Notes under the pieces: generated by a model
What the model was told of the DNA's origin: nothing
The model's input: only the letters and a program-made list of their open reading frames with translations
Databases searched by the model: none
Position numbers and translations under genes: made by a program
Shown: piece after piece, positions 47,912-57,947 of the stretch
How the letters are laid out: each line of letters opens with the position of its first letter
How positions within the stretch are numbered: position 1 is the first letter of the stretch
From: Terriglobia bacterium
GTDB lineage: Bacteria > Acidobacteriota > UBA6911
Direction: 5' to 3'
Length of the DNA stretch: 64,000 nt
Assembly (NCBI GenBank): GCA_020072565.1
Contig: JAIQGI010000020.1
Location: forward strand, 1-64,000

Positions 47912-50900
47912 ATGAGGCCTCACCATATCAGTTGTATTCTGATCTTCGCTGTCGGCTTTCTTTTCAAACCGGTGATCGCAGGAGTGACCCCGCAGTCACG
48001 ATCCATAACGTTTAACGGCCGCATTCAAGCTGCCGAAGTCGACCAGTTCGACGAAGCTGCCGGCGTGTGGAAACACAAGCGGGTTCTGCTTCTCAATACA
48101 GCCGGCGGCGAATTGCTGGAGCTGGAGCGCGCGCCGGTCGAGTTGGCACGCGCCGGGCTTGGCCGGCAGGTTCGTGTTTCCGGTTCCTTGCAGAAACAGA
48201 AACTGGTCGTTGAACATTTCGAACCCGTCGAGTCCCCGGAGGCGACGGCAGCACATGCGCTTTTGCAACCGACGCAACAGGTCCCGCTGGCATCGGACAC
48301 ACTCGGAGGCCAGAAGACGCTCGTTGCCCTGTTCAACTTCACAGACGTACAAACCCGGCCTTTCACACTCGATTCCATAAAAGACAAAGTTCTGTATGCT
48401 GCCAAGTCCACAGACAGCTTTCTAAGGGAGAATTCCTACGGGAAACTGTGGCTGGACGTAGACTTTGTTGACTGGAGAACCTTGCCGGCAATATCAACAC
48501 AGATCTGTCCAGGTTCTACCTGATCATTCAATCAGCAGCTTCTTGGCGAAGCTATCAAAGCATTGGATGCCGATGTTGACTTCAGGAACTACAGCCGGCT
48601 GATTCTGCTGTTTGTAAAAAACGCCAACGGTGTCTCTCAGGGAGCCATGGGCTCGGTTGGGAAGTGGGACTTGAAGTCTGCCGGGGATGGCTCTTTCCGT
48701 GCCTCCGTCTTTTACATGGGCGAAAGCTATATTACCAGTGAGGCAATCGCTCACGAAATCGGTCACAATCTCGGATTGCCACATGCTTCGAGCGTGCCCT
48801 GTGTACCCGCGAGCCTCGTGGATCCCGTCGACTGCTGTGGCAGTTGGGATGAGGCGGGCGATGCGGGAGACACGATGGGAAGCATCACCGGATTCCAGCA
48901 TTTCTCGTCCGTTTTCAAATCTCTGTCTTTCTGGTTTGATCCCGCTCAAGTCTTCGATGTGGCGGATTCCGGTGAGTACACCCTGGATCAACTCGAGCTG
49001 CCTTCCAATGGAATCAAAGCCCTGCGGATCCCGGCTGGAAAAGACTCGTCAGGCCAGGAGGCCTACTATTGGGTTGAGTACAGAACCACGGGGACCTTCG
49101 ACCAGGAACAGGCAGTGCAGGTGCGTTTCCAACCCGTGGCAGCCTTTAATGGCTCGTCCATGACGAATAACACCCTGAGATTCAAAGGCCCCGCATTTGG
49201 CGGGAGCATCTCGGGAAAGGTCGTGTCGGAATCCGATGGATCACCTGTACCGCAGCAGGCATATGTTTATCTATACGACACTGCCTGGAGATCCATTCGG
49301 AGTGCATATACAGACGGCGCGGGACACTATGCGTTCAAGGGCCTGGCTGCCGGCAGTTATTACCTGCGTACTTCCAACAATGTGGGGCTGATCGACGAAT
49401 ACTACAATAACGCACGGAGCCAGAAATCCGCTTCCTTGCTCACCCTTACCCAGGACCAGACGATCGACAATGCAGATTTTGCCCTGGCAACCGGCAGCAT
49501 TCTGTCGGGCGTCATCAACCGCGAATCGGACGGAACGAGCGTTCCGAACGCCTATGTTTATGCGTACGACAGTTCATGGGCCTATATCAGAGGAATTGGA
49601 GCGGACTCATCCGGCCGTTATGCATTGACAGGTCTGCCAGCCGGCAAGTATTACCTGGAGGCTTACAGCTCAGCCGGGTACGGCTATCTGACAACGTGCT
49701 ATATCAATACTCTAAACCGCGCTACGGCAACCTCGGTTTCTTTGAACCCGGGAGAGCGGCTCAACGATATCGATATTTCGTTGTTTCCAGGGGGTGCCAT
49801 CTCGGGCAAGGTTCTGCAGGCGTCGGATAATGCAGCAATTCAGAATGTCTGGGTAAATGCATACGACAACGCATGGAAAAGCATTAAATCGGCGGTCACC
49901 AGCTCCGACGGCCGCTACATGATCAAGGGCCTGCCTTCAGGAAGCTATTTTGTCGGCGCTTTAAACAGCCTGGGCTACATCAACGAGTATTACAGGGAAG
50001 TCACGGACCGGAGTGCCGCAACCGCGATCCAAGTTGTGCAGGACTCCGAAACCGGCAGCATCGATTTCACGCTGGCCAAAGCCGGCACCGCATCGACAGA
50101 GGCTCACAACCACAACTCTTCAGGATATTGGGCCCGACAGGCACCGCAGGGAATTGATGAGGCCGCGGGAGAACAGAATCACTCCGCTTCAGGCGACCCA
50201 GTTGCCCTTCCCGACCTGACTGCCGACCTCGGTTTTTCCAGCTCCGCCGAAGGCAGAATCCATCCGGCAAAAGCGCAGTCGCTAACCCTGCCGTCAGCAA
50301 TTCCTGCCATTCAATCCGGGAATCCGGTCGTTTCGCTTTCCGATGTGACCTCGACGGCGCCGTTTCTTGATCCGTATCGTGGAGTGAAGATAGAGCTTCT
50401 GGAGAGCACGGGGACCGGCGCCGAGGCGCGCGCAAAACTGAAGATTTCCCTATCGAAGTTGCGGATCGATGTGGGGCACACGATCAACTTCGATCAAATC
50501 GCGATCGGCGGCAGGCAGGCAAAGGAATTGACAATTACCAATGAAACCCCCGCGGCTGTCATGATGGGCATGCTGTGTGTCCAGGGAAGAAGCGATGAAA
50601 ATTTCTCGGTGACCAGGGATGAATGTTCGGGGATAAACCTGACGCCGGGCGCCACCTGCAAGTCGGAGGTCTCTTTCTCTCCCGTGCGCTACTCCGGTAC
50701 TGCGGAGGGCGAGTTTGCCGTCCTGAAGATTCCGACCAGCGACAGCCTGCACAGTGCGGCTTCGGTTGATCTCCGGGGCAAGACTCTGGCTGCCGATCTC
50801 ACCCTTTATGGATATCAGGGCGCGAACTTTGTTGTCGGTCGAAACGGAATCTATGAATTCGATGTCGTTAATTATGGAACGGTGTCTTCCTCCGACGTCA

Positions 50901-52480
50901 TCACGATCACGGATAAGTTGCCGACAGGATTGCGTTACGTCTCCAATTCGATCGGCTGGAGTTGCTCAGTAGCAGGTCAGGACGTGAGTTGCTCAAGAGC
51001 GCTGGTTCTGAGACCCAACTATGGCACCGTCCTGGACCTGACCGTTGCCGTAACAGCCGAGGCGGCACCGACGTGTGTGAACAAGGCTACTGTCTCCAAT
51101 TCATCCGATGCCAATCCGGACAACAATTTTTCCATTCTGACGACCATGGTCGACCTGGGGTCCGGCGAAGCTTCGTACGGTCCCATTCTCCTGAAAGAAG
51201 ACGGCACATTCACGGGCTTCGCTTTCCTGAATGCCGGGACAGCCACGGCGGCGCTTTCAATTACTGCCCTCGATAAGACGGGAGCCGCCCTGCAGTATGA
51301 TGGTATGACCAATCCCGCGACGCTTGTCCTCAAGCCAGGTGCGCAGTTTCCGGTTATGGACGACCAGCTCTGGGCCTTCCCTCCGGGCGAGAAGGCAAAG
51401 ATGGGCTGGTTCCGGGTCGACAGCCTGATCCAAAGGGTTTTGGGATTCACATTGGCCTTCGACGGGATGCTGCAGGTGCTCGACGGGGCCACTTTCTCGC
51501 GATCGCCTGCCGGCACGGTAGTTCTTCCCGATGTCGTGACCGAGGGTTTTACGCGGATTCATGTCCTGAATCCGGGTACCGCAGACGTCAACCTGACTAT
51601 CGGTTTGGTCGCCGCGGATGGGACGCCGCGGCCGACGGCAGCCCGTAAGCTGGGACCGAACGCTTCCCTTGCTGAGACCGTACAGGAACTGTTTGGCGGC
51701 GTCAGTGCTTCAACATCAGATTATCTTCGGGTGACCGCGAACGGTGACATCGTAGCTATGGAATGCCTCGGCGTCGCAGACCAGTGGATCAGGGCTCTTG
51801 GCGCGCAGGACGCCGGCGGGGGAGCGCAGGTTTTGTATGCATCTCAATATGCGGTCGGTGGACCCTACTGGACCACTTCAATCTCCATAGTCAATCTGGA
51901 TTCTTCGCCGGCCCAGCTCAGAGCCAGATTGATAAACGACGATGGGAACCAGATCGGCCAAACACTACTGATGCCGATCAAGGCCAACGGCAAAGTTCTG
52001 TTGAGTGAACAGAACCTGTTCTTGGAGGCGGGAGATACCCTGACGCAGGGATATGTGGAAATCACCAGCGACGGTGCCCGGCTGGCCGGGAGCGTCACTT
52101 TCGGGGATAAACAAGGCAGGATTTCCGCCTCGCTGCCGTTGCAGCCGGCGGCACACAAGGAGTTTGTTTACGGCCACGCCGCTTCCAACGCGACCTGGTA
52201 TACCGGCATTGCCCTGGTGAATCCCAATGATTCCGACATCACAGCCACACTTCAGCTCTATGACAAGTCCGGACAGTTGTCGGCTTCAAAAACCGAAGTC
52301 ATGGGAGCCAAGCGGCGCAAAATACAGTTGCTGAACGGATTTTTCCCTGAGGCAACAGGTGCCGATATCACCTCCGGGTACATTCGAGTCTCTGCCGGCA
52401 GCCCTTTAGTCGGCTTTGCCCTTTTTGGCACAAGGAACGATACCGTGCTGGCGGCGATTCCACCTCAGGCTATTCGATAG
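47912..52480 (+). CDS. Large secreted metalloprotease; candidate selenoprotein (UGA at codon 204)
   Basis: From ATG 47912 (AGGGGAG before it) the frame is open for 1522 codons except for TGA at 48521-48523. Signal peptide about 1-23; propeptide-like region to about 150; a gametolysin/M6-like protease with zinc site H281-E-I-G-H285-N-L-G-L-P-H291 and DTMGS Met-turn. The UGA sits in QICPGST-U204-SFNQQLLGEA, where M11-like proteases commonly have Cys before the next helix. Three CarboxypepD_reg repeats cover about 428-727, a DUF11 domain about 960-1080, and beta-sandwich repeats fill the rest. Its 3' end overlaps the convergent methyltransferase by 11 bases. A nonsense mutation is the alternative, but 1300 intact codons follow. 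Confidence 0.72.
48537..48553 (+). promoter_or_regulatory. Candidate SECIS-like hairpin after UGA204
   Basis: AGCTTC and GAAGCT form a perfect 6-bp stem with loop TTGGC, 20-24 bases after the UGA. The distance fits bacterial SECIS elements. The loop has GG at positions three and four rather than one and two, so the match is weaker than that in the Omp28-like gene. Confidence 0.35.
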
Positions 52481-53054
52481 GAAGCCTTGGTGAGAATACC
52501 AGAAAGTACTGGTAGGGCAAAAAGGTGTGTTCTTTGGCCAGCGTGAAGCCGTTTGATTCCATTTGCCGCACCACATCCTCACGGGCAACTTTCATTTCGG
52601 GCGGAGGACCCAGAGGCAATTCCTTCTTCTGAAAGTCGATGATAATGACCTGGCCTCCGGGTTTGAGTATTTTTTTCAGGAGTGCAAGGTATTGAGTCTG
52701 GTTTTCGATATGGTGCCAGGTGTCGCAGATGAAAAACCGGTCTATTGAAGCATCCATGAGCAACGGATCATCGGGAGCGGAAAGGATGGTCACGACATTT
52801 TTCAGTTGCAGCTCGCGGACGCGGCGATTCAGGTACAGGATCATGTCCGGGCTGATATCGACCGCATAAACACGTCCATTGCTGCCCACATGTTGGGCAA
52901 ACCTCAGTGCGAAATATCCGGAGCCTGCGCCGATGTCGGCCACCACCTCCCCTTCTTTCAGGCCAAGCGCCATGATTACCTCGTGGGGTTTCTGATAGGC
53001 ATCGCGCTGAGGATCTTCCAGAGATGCGATGTAGGCCTTCGGATCCTGGTGCAA
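52470..53054 (-). CDS. Class I SAM-dependent methyltransferase
   Basis: A 194-residue Rossmann methyltransferase with SAM motif I VADIGAGSGYFALRFA, acidic motif II VYAVDISPDM and later FICDTWHHIEN and KPGGQVIIIDF. Relatives usually carry an N-terminal signal peptide. Here the only available start is TTG 53054; an open in-frame extension upstream (NPVKPLTADDVHRL) has no ATG or GTG. The start is therefore doubtful and an N-terminal part may be lost. Substrate unknown. Confidence 0.8.
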   Translation of the reverse strand: MHQDPKAYIASLEDPQRDAYQKPHEVIMALGLKEGEVVADIGAGSGYFALRFAQHVGSNGRVYAVDISPDMILYLNRRVRELQLKNVVTILSAPDDPLLMDASIDRFFICDTWHHIENQTQYLALLKKILKPGGQVIIIDFQKKELPLGPPPEMKVAREDVVRQMESNGFTLAKEHTFLPYQYFLVFSPRLPIE

Positions 53055-53324
53055 TCTGTGAACATCATCGGCAGTAAGCGGCTTGACCGGATTCTGTGCC
53101 GTGGATCTGGTCCTTTCTTGTCCTGCATTGCATGGCCGCCCGCCGGCAGCGACCGATTCCCATGCACTATGGTATCACACTGACAAAATCAGACCCAGTT
53201 CCCAACCAGCTTCTCAAAACGGAAAGCAGCCAAGAATGGCGGCATTTGTGAAATTCGTACCATTCGTGACTGTCTTAAACATTCCGCAATCCGCAATCGA
53301 CAAGATCCGCGATTCAAATTGGTG

Positions 53325-55034
53325 CTACCTCAGGATCCGCGTGAACACCGCGCCCTTTCCGCCTCGCAAGTCTCTGCCGTAAGAGACGCTGAGGGTAAGC
53401 CGGCCCAGGATCGTCAGCTTCGACTCCAGGCCCGTGTCCCAAAGCCAGGGGGATCCGAAGAATGTTGTGCTGTCGTACATTTTGCCGGTGTCGAGAAATG
53501 GACCCAGGGACAGCTCCCAGAAGCCGGGTTGATGGATCAACTTGTCCAACTGCCAGTTCATGAGCAGATAACGGCGGCCGAGCGGACCGGCTCCCTTCCT
53601 CCCATCTCGCGTTCCACTGTGGCCGCGCAAATAGAGATCGTTGTCGCGCTCCATCCCCAGGCTGAACATCTCCTCAAAGGGCGCGTGGCCGGCAGTCGTG
53701 CCTGCGCCGAGCCGTCCGGAGAGCTGGTAATCCTTGCCGCTTGCCTGCGGCAGCAGGTGCCATTCCAGGGTTCCTGTTATTCTCAAGAAGGCTCCGTCAG
53801 ATGCGCTCAGGATCTTGCCGATTCGTGACTCAGTGCTCCAGCTCAGTTCAAACCGGTGTTCAGGAGCGGACCGGCTCTGACGCAATCCAATCTCATACTC
53901 CAGGGTTATTCCTTTTCTGAACAAGGCCTGCCAGGCAGCACTGCCCGGAGGAGTCGTGTTGAACCGCCGGTCTGAGACAATAACTCCATTCCGCATGCTG
54001 GTGCGGCTCCCCAGGAACGTTTGGACTGCCGCTCCCGTTTCCAGCGTGCTCATGGTGAAGGAACTTTCCGCGAACGCCGGGTTCCGCAGCGAGGCTGCGA
54101 CGTCCCAGTTCTCGCGGCGCGCGTCCAGGCGGGCCTGAAAGCGCAGACCTGGGCTGCCTCCGACCGGACCGGATACCTCTGTGAAAAGGCGCCGCTTTTG
54201 CGCGTCCCAGCGGCCGAGTGAAATCAAGTTCCAGGCAGCTCCTCTGATGTTAAAGAACTCCGGGTGCACGGTCCGGTACGGCGCGCCTCTGAGTAGCGAA
54301 ACCAGCCCATCGAGCCACGAGTCGCCCCCCCCATTGCGCTCCAGCGCGCGAAAGCCGAGGTCGAAGCTCCCGTCATCCCGGGGCAACAGCTCGAAACGCG
54401 GGGATGAGTAAATGCCGAGCGAATCTATCGATGTGCGGCTTGCGTAATACTCCTTCAGCGTGAGCGGCGCGCCCGGTGAAAATGCGAATGAGCGGTCAAG
54501 CAGCACCGGATCGACGCGCAGGCTCGGCTCGATGTTGACTTCCCGAACCTGAGGCTTGTCGACCCGATTCCAGAACTTGAGCGCAGCCTCCAGATTACCG
54601 TTGAGAAAGTAAAGGCTGGCCAAAAAGTCGTTTCCGTAGGCATCGGCGGGATCGAGTTGCAGCGCCTGTTTCAGGAAGGATCTTGCCTCCCCTCGCTTTC
54701 CTGCTTTGAACATGACTCCGGCGAGTTCGAGCGGAAATCTGATGTCGCGCGGCGCCTTGGTCCGGCCTGACTCAAAAGCGGCTTCGGCTTCCTGCCAGTG
54801 CTCGAGACGGGCCAGCGCGATTCCCCGATAATAGTCGAAGTCGGCCGGCGCCTCCGGCGTGGCGGGCGCAAGCCTGATAATCTCCTCCCATTGGCCGGCA
54901 GCCGAAAGTGTCCTGATACGGGAGAGGAGCGAGTTCGCATCCCCGGAATCTCGCTGATCTTGACCGGAGCATTGCGGGCCCAGGCAAAGCGCGAAGGCCA
55001 GAATCAGGTTCCGGAAGACGGTTTCAGCTCTCAT
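53325..55034 (-). CDS. TPR protein with C-terminal outer-membrane barrel
   Basis: A 569-residue exported protein (signal about 1-24, CSGQ possibly a lipidation site). TPR-like helices occupy about 30-165 (FDYYRGIALARLEHWQEAEAAF, LQLDPADAYGNDFLASLYF). The remaining 380 residues are alternating strands with Omp85/surface-antigen-like character, ending SVSYGRDLRGGKGAVFTRILR. Its ATG at 55034 lies inside the end of the C39 peptidase gene (11-base overlap), showing coupling. It forms an operon with PA2778- and PA2779-like genes. Confidence 0.75.
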   Translation of the reverse strand: MRAETVFRNLILAFALCLGPQCSGQDQRDSGDANSLLSRIRTLSAAGQWEEIIRLAPATPEAPADFDYYRGIALARLEHWQEAEAAFESGRTKAPRDIRFPLELAGVMFKAGKRGEARSFLKQALQLDPADAYGNDFLASLYFLNGNLEAALKFWNRVDKPQVREVNIEPSLRVDPVLLDRSFAFSPGAPLTLKEYYASRTSIDSLGIYSSPRFELLPRDDGSFDLGFRALERNGGGDSWLDGLVSLLRGAPYRTVHPEFFNIRGAAWNLISLGRWDAQKRRLFTEVSGPVGGSPGLRFQARLDARRENWDVAASLRNPAFAESSFTMSTLETGAAVQTFLGSRTSMRNGVIVSDRRFNTTPPGSAAWQALFRKGITLEYEIGLRQSRSAPEHRFELSWSTESRIGKILSASDGAFLRITGTLEWHLLPQASGKDYQLSGRLGAGTTAGHAPFEEMFSLGMERDNDLYLRGHSGTRDGRKGAGPLGRRYLLMNWQLDKLIHQPGFWELSLGPFLDTGKMYDSTTFFGSPWLWDTGLESKLTILGRLTLSVSYGRDLRGGKGAVFTRILR

Positions 55035-55578
55035 CTTTCGGCAGCACCAGAAGAGTCCAAAAGCCGCAGCGGCTCCATGCGCTCTCAAAGTCGGCGCGCT
55101 TCATCTTTTGCAGCTTGCGCCGGGCGGGATCATTGGCGAGGAGAAGATCGTGAGCGTTGTCGATGCCCGCTACCACCAGATAGTGGAAGGTGCCGGAGCC
55201 TTGCTTTATCGCCACGATGAGAGGACGGCCTTGGGCAACGTGATGCTCCAGGTCAGCCCATTCACCCACAAAGGCGTAGGCTCGGAAACCGTGGTTTTCG
55301 AAATAGCGGGTCACATCCCTGGTAGGAACCCCTTTTGAATTGCGGGAGTTCAAGCTTCGGCGGATGGCGGCTTCATCAGCGGCTGCATCCGGCTGCCGGT
55401 GTGAGCTTGCAGCCCAGTATTTCATTACCATCGAGATACAGGCCGGTCCGCAGCTATTCCCGACCTGCGCGACGAATGGCACGTCCAGCCAGATTTCTTT
55501 GGGTGCCGCGGCTGGGACCTGAGCCAAAGCGCACAGCAGGCAGAGTTCGGCCACTCCGCGAAGCGCCGTCATGGACAC
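55024..55578 (-). CDS. PA2778-like exported C39-type cysteine peptidase
   Basis: A 184-residue protein with a signal peptide (about 1-25) and a papain-like C39 fold. The catalytic Cys is C43 in QVGNSCGPACISM, with the His in TFHYLVVAGID and the Asp in LLANDP. Relatives such as PA2778 of Pseudomonas are secreted rather than fused to ABC transporters. The conserved pairing with a PA2779-like gene, seen here 22 bases upstream, supports this subfamily. The substrate could be the small partner protein. Start GTG 55578; an ATG lies six bases downstream. Confidence 0.85.
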   Translation of the reverse strand: MSMTALRGVAELCLLCALAQVPAAAPKEIWLDVPFVAQVGNSCGPACISMVMKYWAASSHRQPDAAADEAAIRRSLNSRNSKGVPTRDVTRYFENHGFRAYAFVGEWADLEHHVAQGRPLIVAIKQGSGTFHYLVVAGIDNAHDLLLANDPARRKLQKMKRADFESAWSRCGFWTLLVLPKDES

Positions 55579-55599
55579 GACAGCCCCTCCCCGTGTTTC

Positions 55600-56007
55600 T
55601 TATCTTTTGACGATTATGAGCACGATGACGGCTGTCGCCAGGGCGATAATGATGTAAGTCAACTGTTGGTTCGTTAAAGCGCCGGCAGCAAAGTCGCGCT
55701 GAGCCTTGTCGACTCTCGCGGCCAAGCGGGCCAATTCCTGATCATCCAGGTGCGACACGGCGCGCTCTATCTGCCTGCGCACGCCAGGGAAGTTCTCCAG
55801 CGCCCGGGCAGCCTGATCGGAAGTGAAGAAACGCCGCACGCGGCTCAAGTTTCCCTGCCGCTCCTGCGCATGCGCCAGGATCGACTTCTGGATGTCGGCC
55901 TTGCTGACCACGTGCTCACTGGCCCGGAGGCTTGCAGGCACCACGAGCGCTGCAGCCAGAATGGGAGCCAGAAGGATCTTGACCAGTTTCATAGGCGAGG
56001 ACGTCAT
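55600..56007 (-). CDS. PA2779-family small membrane protein
   Basis: A 135-residue protein: signal or anchor segment (about 5-28), a helical charged middle (ARALENFPGVRRQIERAVSHLDDQELARLAARVD) and a C-terminal membrane helix ending IVKR. This matches PA2779-family proteins, always small, with the same layout and often encoded next to the C39 peptidase. It may be a substrate or membrane tether of that peptidase. GGGAGG precedes the ATG. Confidence 0.8.
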   Translation of the reverse strand: MTSSPMKLVKILLAPILAAALVVPASLRASEHVVSKADIQKSILAHAQERQGNLSRVRRFFTSDQAARALENFPGVRRQIERAVSHLDDQELARLAARVDKAQRDFAAGALTNQQLTYIIIALATAVIVLIIVKR

Positions 56008-56148
56008 GGAACCTCCCTTAGTGTTTTGTCACTGGCTTCAAAATTACTTGAGTCTCCCGGGCTTTGCAAGAGCAACCCAAACCCGGCGCAGCCTTTCCAG
56101 TGCATGGAAGCCTGCCCTGGTCCAGCGGACACTAACCCCGGCAATCGC

Positions 56149-57801
56149 TCAATACCCGATCGCCTTGCCCTGGCCGCGCGGATCGGCCGCGCCCGTGAAG
56201 CGCACCGGCTTGTGCGCGGAATCATATTCGATCGTCAGCCCGTGGGCGTTGCCGATGCCCGGCACGACGCGGATATTGTGTCCCAGCTTCGACAGTTGCG
56301 CGCGCACGGAAGCGGGAATGCTCTCTTCCACCCCCAGCACATCCGGCTCGTAAAAGCTGATTCTTCCCGCCGCGATGGCCTGCCGGATATCCATCTTGAA
56401 GTCGATCAGGTTCACTACCATCTGCGCAACGGTCTGCCCAATCGTATGGCCTCCCGGCGTGCCGATTGCGACCCACGGCCGCCCGTCTCGCAGGATAATC
56501 GTCGGACAGTCGCCCGACAGTTTGCGGCGGCCGGCGTGGGCATCCATCGGGTTGCCTTTGGGTTCGAAGGTACAATAGGCGAGGGAGTTGTTCAGCCAGA
56601 TGCCGGTTCCCTTGGGCATGATCCGGGCGCCGAAGGCGTTTCCCAGTGTCTGCGTGGCCGAAACGACGTTTCCCCACCGGTCGGCGACGACAAAGTGTGT
56701 CGTGTGCTGTTGCCGGTTGCCGAAACTGGTCGGCGGCATAAAAGGCCGCGCCCGGTTGGGATCGATTTTTGCTGCCTCTTCTTTCCAGTAGGCCTCCGAC
56801 AAAAGCCGGTCCAGCGGAGGAGGATCGATTTCAGGATCTCCGGCATAGCGCAGCCGCACCCAGAAGCCGAGCTTCGTGATCTCCGCAAACGTGTGCAGAT
56901 ATGCGGCGCTGTTGTGTCCGAGCGCGCGCGTATCAAACTGGCTCATCATGCCGAGTCGGACGAGGTAGTCGAAAGTGTTGGCCGGCGGCGATGCGGTAAC
57001 GATTTGATGGTCGCGGTAGGAGATCTGAATGGGCTTCCACCATTCAGCCTGGTCGGCGGCCAGATCCCGCATGGATAAGAAGCCGTCCCGTTCCCGCATG
57101 GCGGCATCAATAGCCTTGCCGATCTCTCCTTCGTAGAAAGCCCTTGCACCTTCGCTTGCGACCAGGCGCAGGGAGCGCGCGAGGTCCTTCTGGACTAGAC
57201 GTTCGCCGGCCTTCAGGGGCCGGCCATCCCGGCCATACTCCCGGCGAGCCCAATCCGGGAACGACGAAAATGCCGCTGCAATCGATCTCTCCTGTACCGG
57301 GCTGATGGCAAAGCCCCCCTCCGCCAGTTCGATCGCGGATTTAAACAGGTCACCCCACACAGATTTCCCGTAGAGTCTGGAGAGCTGTTCCCAGGCATGG
57401 ACATTCCCCGGGGTCGAGACCGCCTTGGCACCTCGCCGGTTTTCTTCATAGTTGGGCGTCGGAGCGCGGAACGCGTCGGAATTGACCGCGAACGGAATCC
57501 TCCCGCTCGGATTGAGAAACCGGGTTTCCCCCTTGCGGGCGTCATAGATCAGGATGGTGCCATATCCCCCCATGCCGGACATGTCAGGTTCGACCACGTT
57601 CAACGCGGCCGCGACCGCCACTGCCGCATCGAATGCGTTCCCTCCCTCCTTGAGCGTCCGGATGCCCGCTTCTGAAGCCAGCGGATGGGCAGAGCTGATC
57701 ATCCCGGAGGAACCGACGGCGGATGCATCCGACTGCCATCCGAGGCTGGAATTCCACACAAGCATCGCCACCAGAACAAGCACGCAAAGTGAGGTCTTCA
57801 T
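56149..57801 (-). CDS. ggt: Gamma-glutamyltranspeptidase
   Basis: A 550-residue periplasmic Ntn-hydrolase that cleaves gamma-glutamyl bonds, as in glutathione. Signal peptide about 1-22. The heterodimer is made by self-cleavage before T367 of HTTHFVV. Family features include GGNAFDAAVAVAAALNVVEP, MSGMGGYG and the small-subunit GGHTIGQTVAQ. A longer open frame upstream is not coding; GGAGG sits before ATG 57801. No glutathione genes are adjacent. Confidence 0.93.
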   Translation of the reverse strand: MKTSLCVLVLVAMLVWNSSLGWQSDASAVGSSGMISSAHPLASEAGIRTLKEGGNAFDAAVAVAAALNVVEPDMSGMGGYGTILIYDARKGETRFLNPSGRIPFAVNSDAFRAPTPNYEENRRGAKAVSTPGNVHAWEQLSRLYGKSVWGDLFKSAIELAEGGFAISPVQERSIAAAFSSFPDWARREYGRDGRPLKAGERLVQKDLARSLRLVASEGARAFYEGEIGKAIDAAMRERDGFLSMRDLAADQAEWWKPIQISYRDHQIVTASPPANTFDYLVRLGMMSQFDTRALGHNSAAYLHTFAEITKLGFWVRLRYAGDPEIDPPPLDRLLSEAYWKEEAAKIDPNRARPFMPPTSFGNRQQHTTHFVVADRWGNVVSATQTLGNAFGARIMPKGTGIWLNNSLAYCTFEPKGNPMDAHAGRRKLSGDCPTIILRDGRPWVAIGTPGGHTIGQTVAQMVVNLIDFKMDIRQAIAAGRISFYEPDVLGVEESIPASVRAQLSKLGHNIRVVPGIGNAHGLTIEYDSAHKPVRFTGAADPRGQGKAIGY

Positions 57802-57947
57802 TTGCCTGGTCCTCCGAAAACTCGCCCATTCGTAAATTGTGCGAACCCGGGCCGCATCCTCATTTTCCCGATCAGAATCGTGCAACGAATTCCGCGGTGT
57901 CCAACACCTTGAGCGGGGATTGCTGGAAAGCCCCGGCTCCAGAGGGA

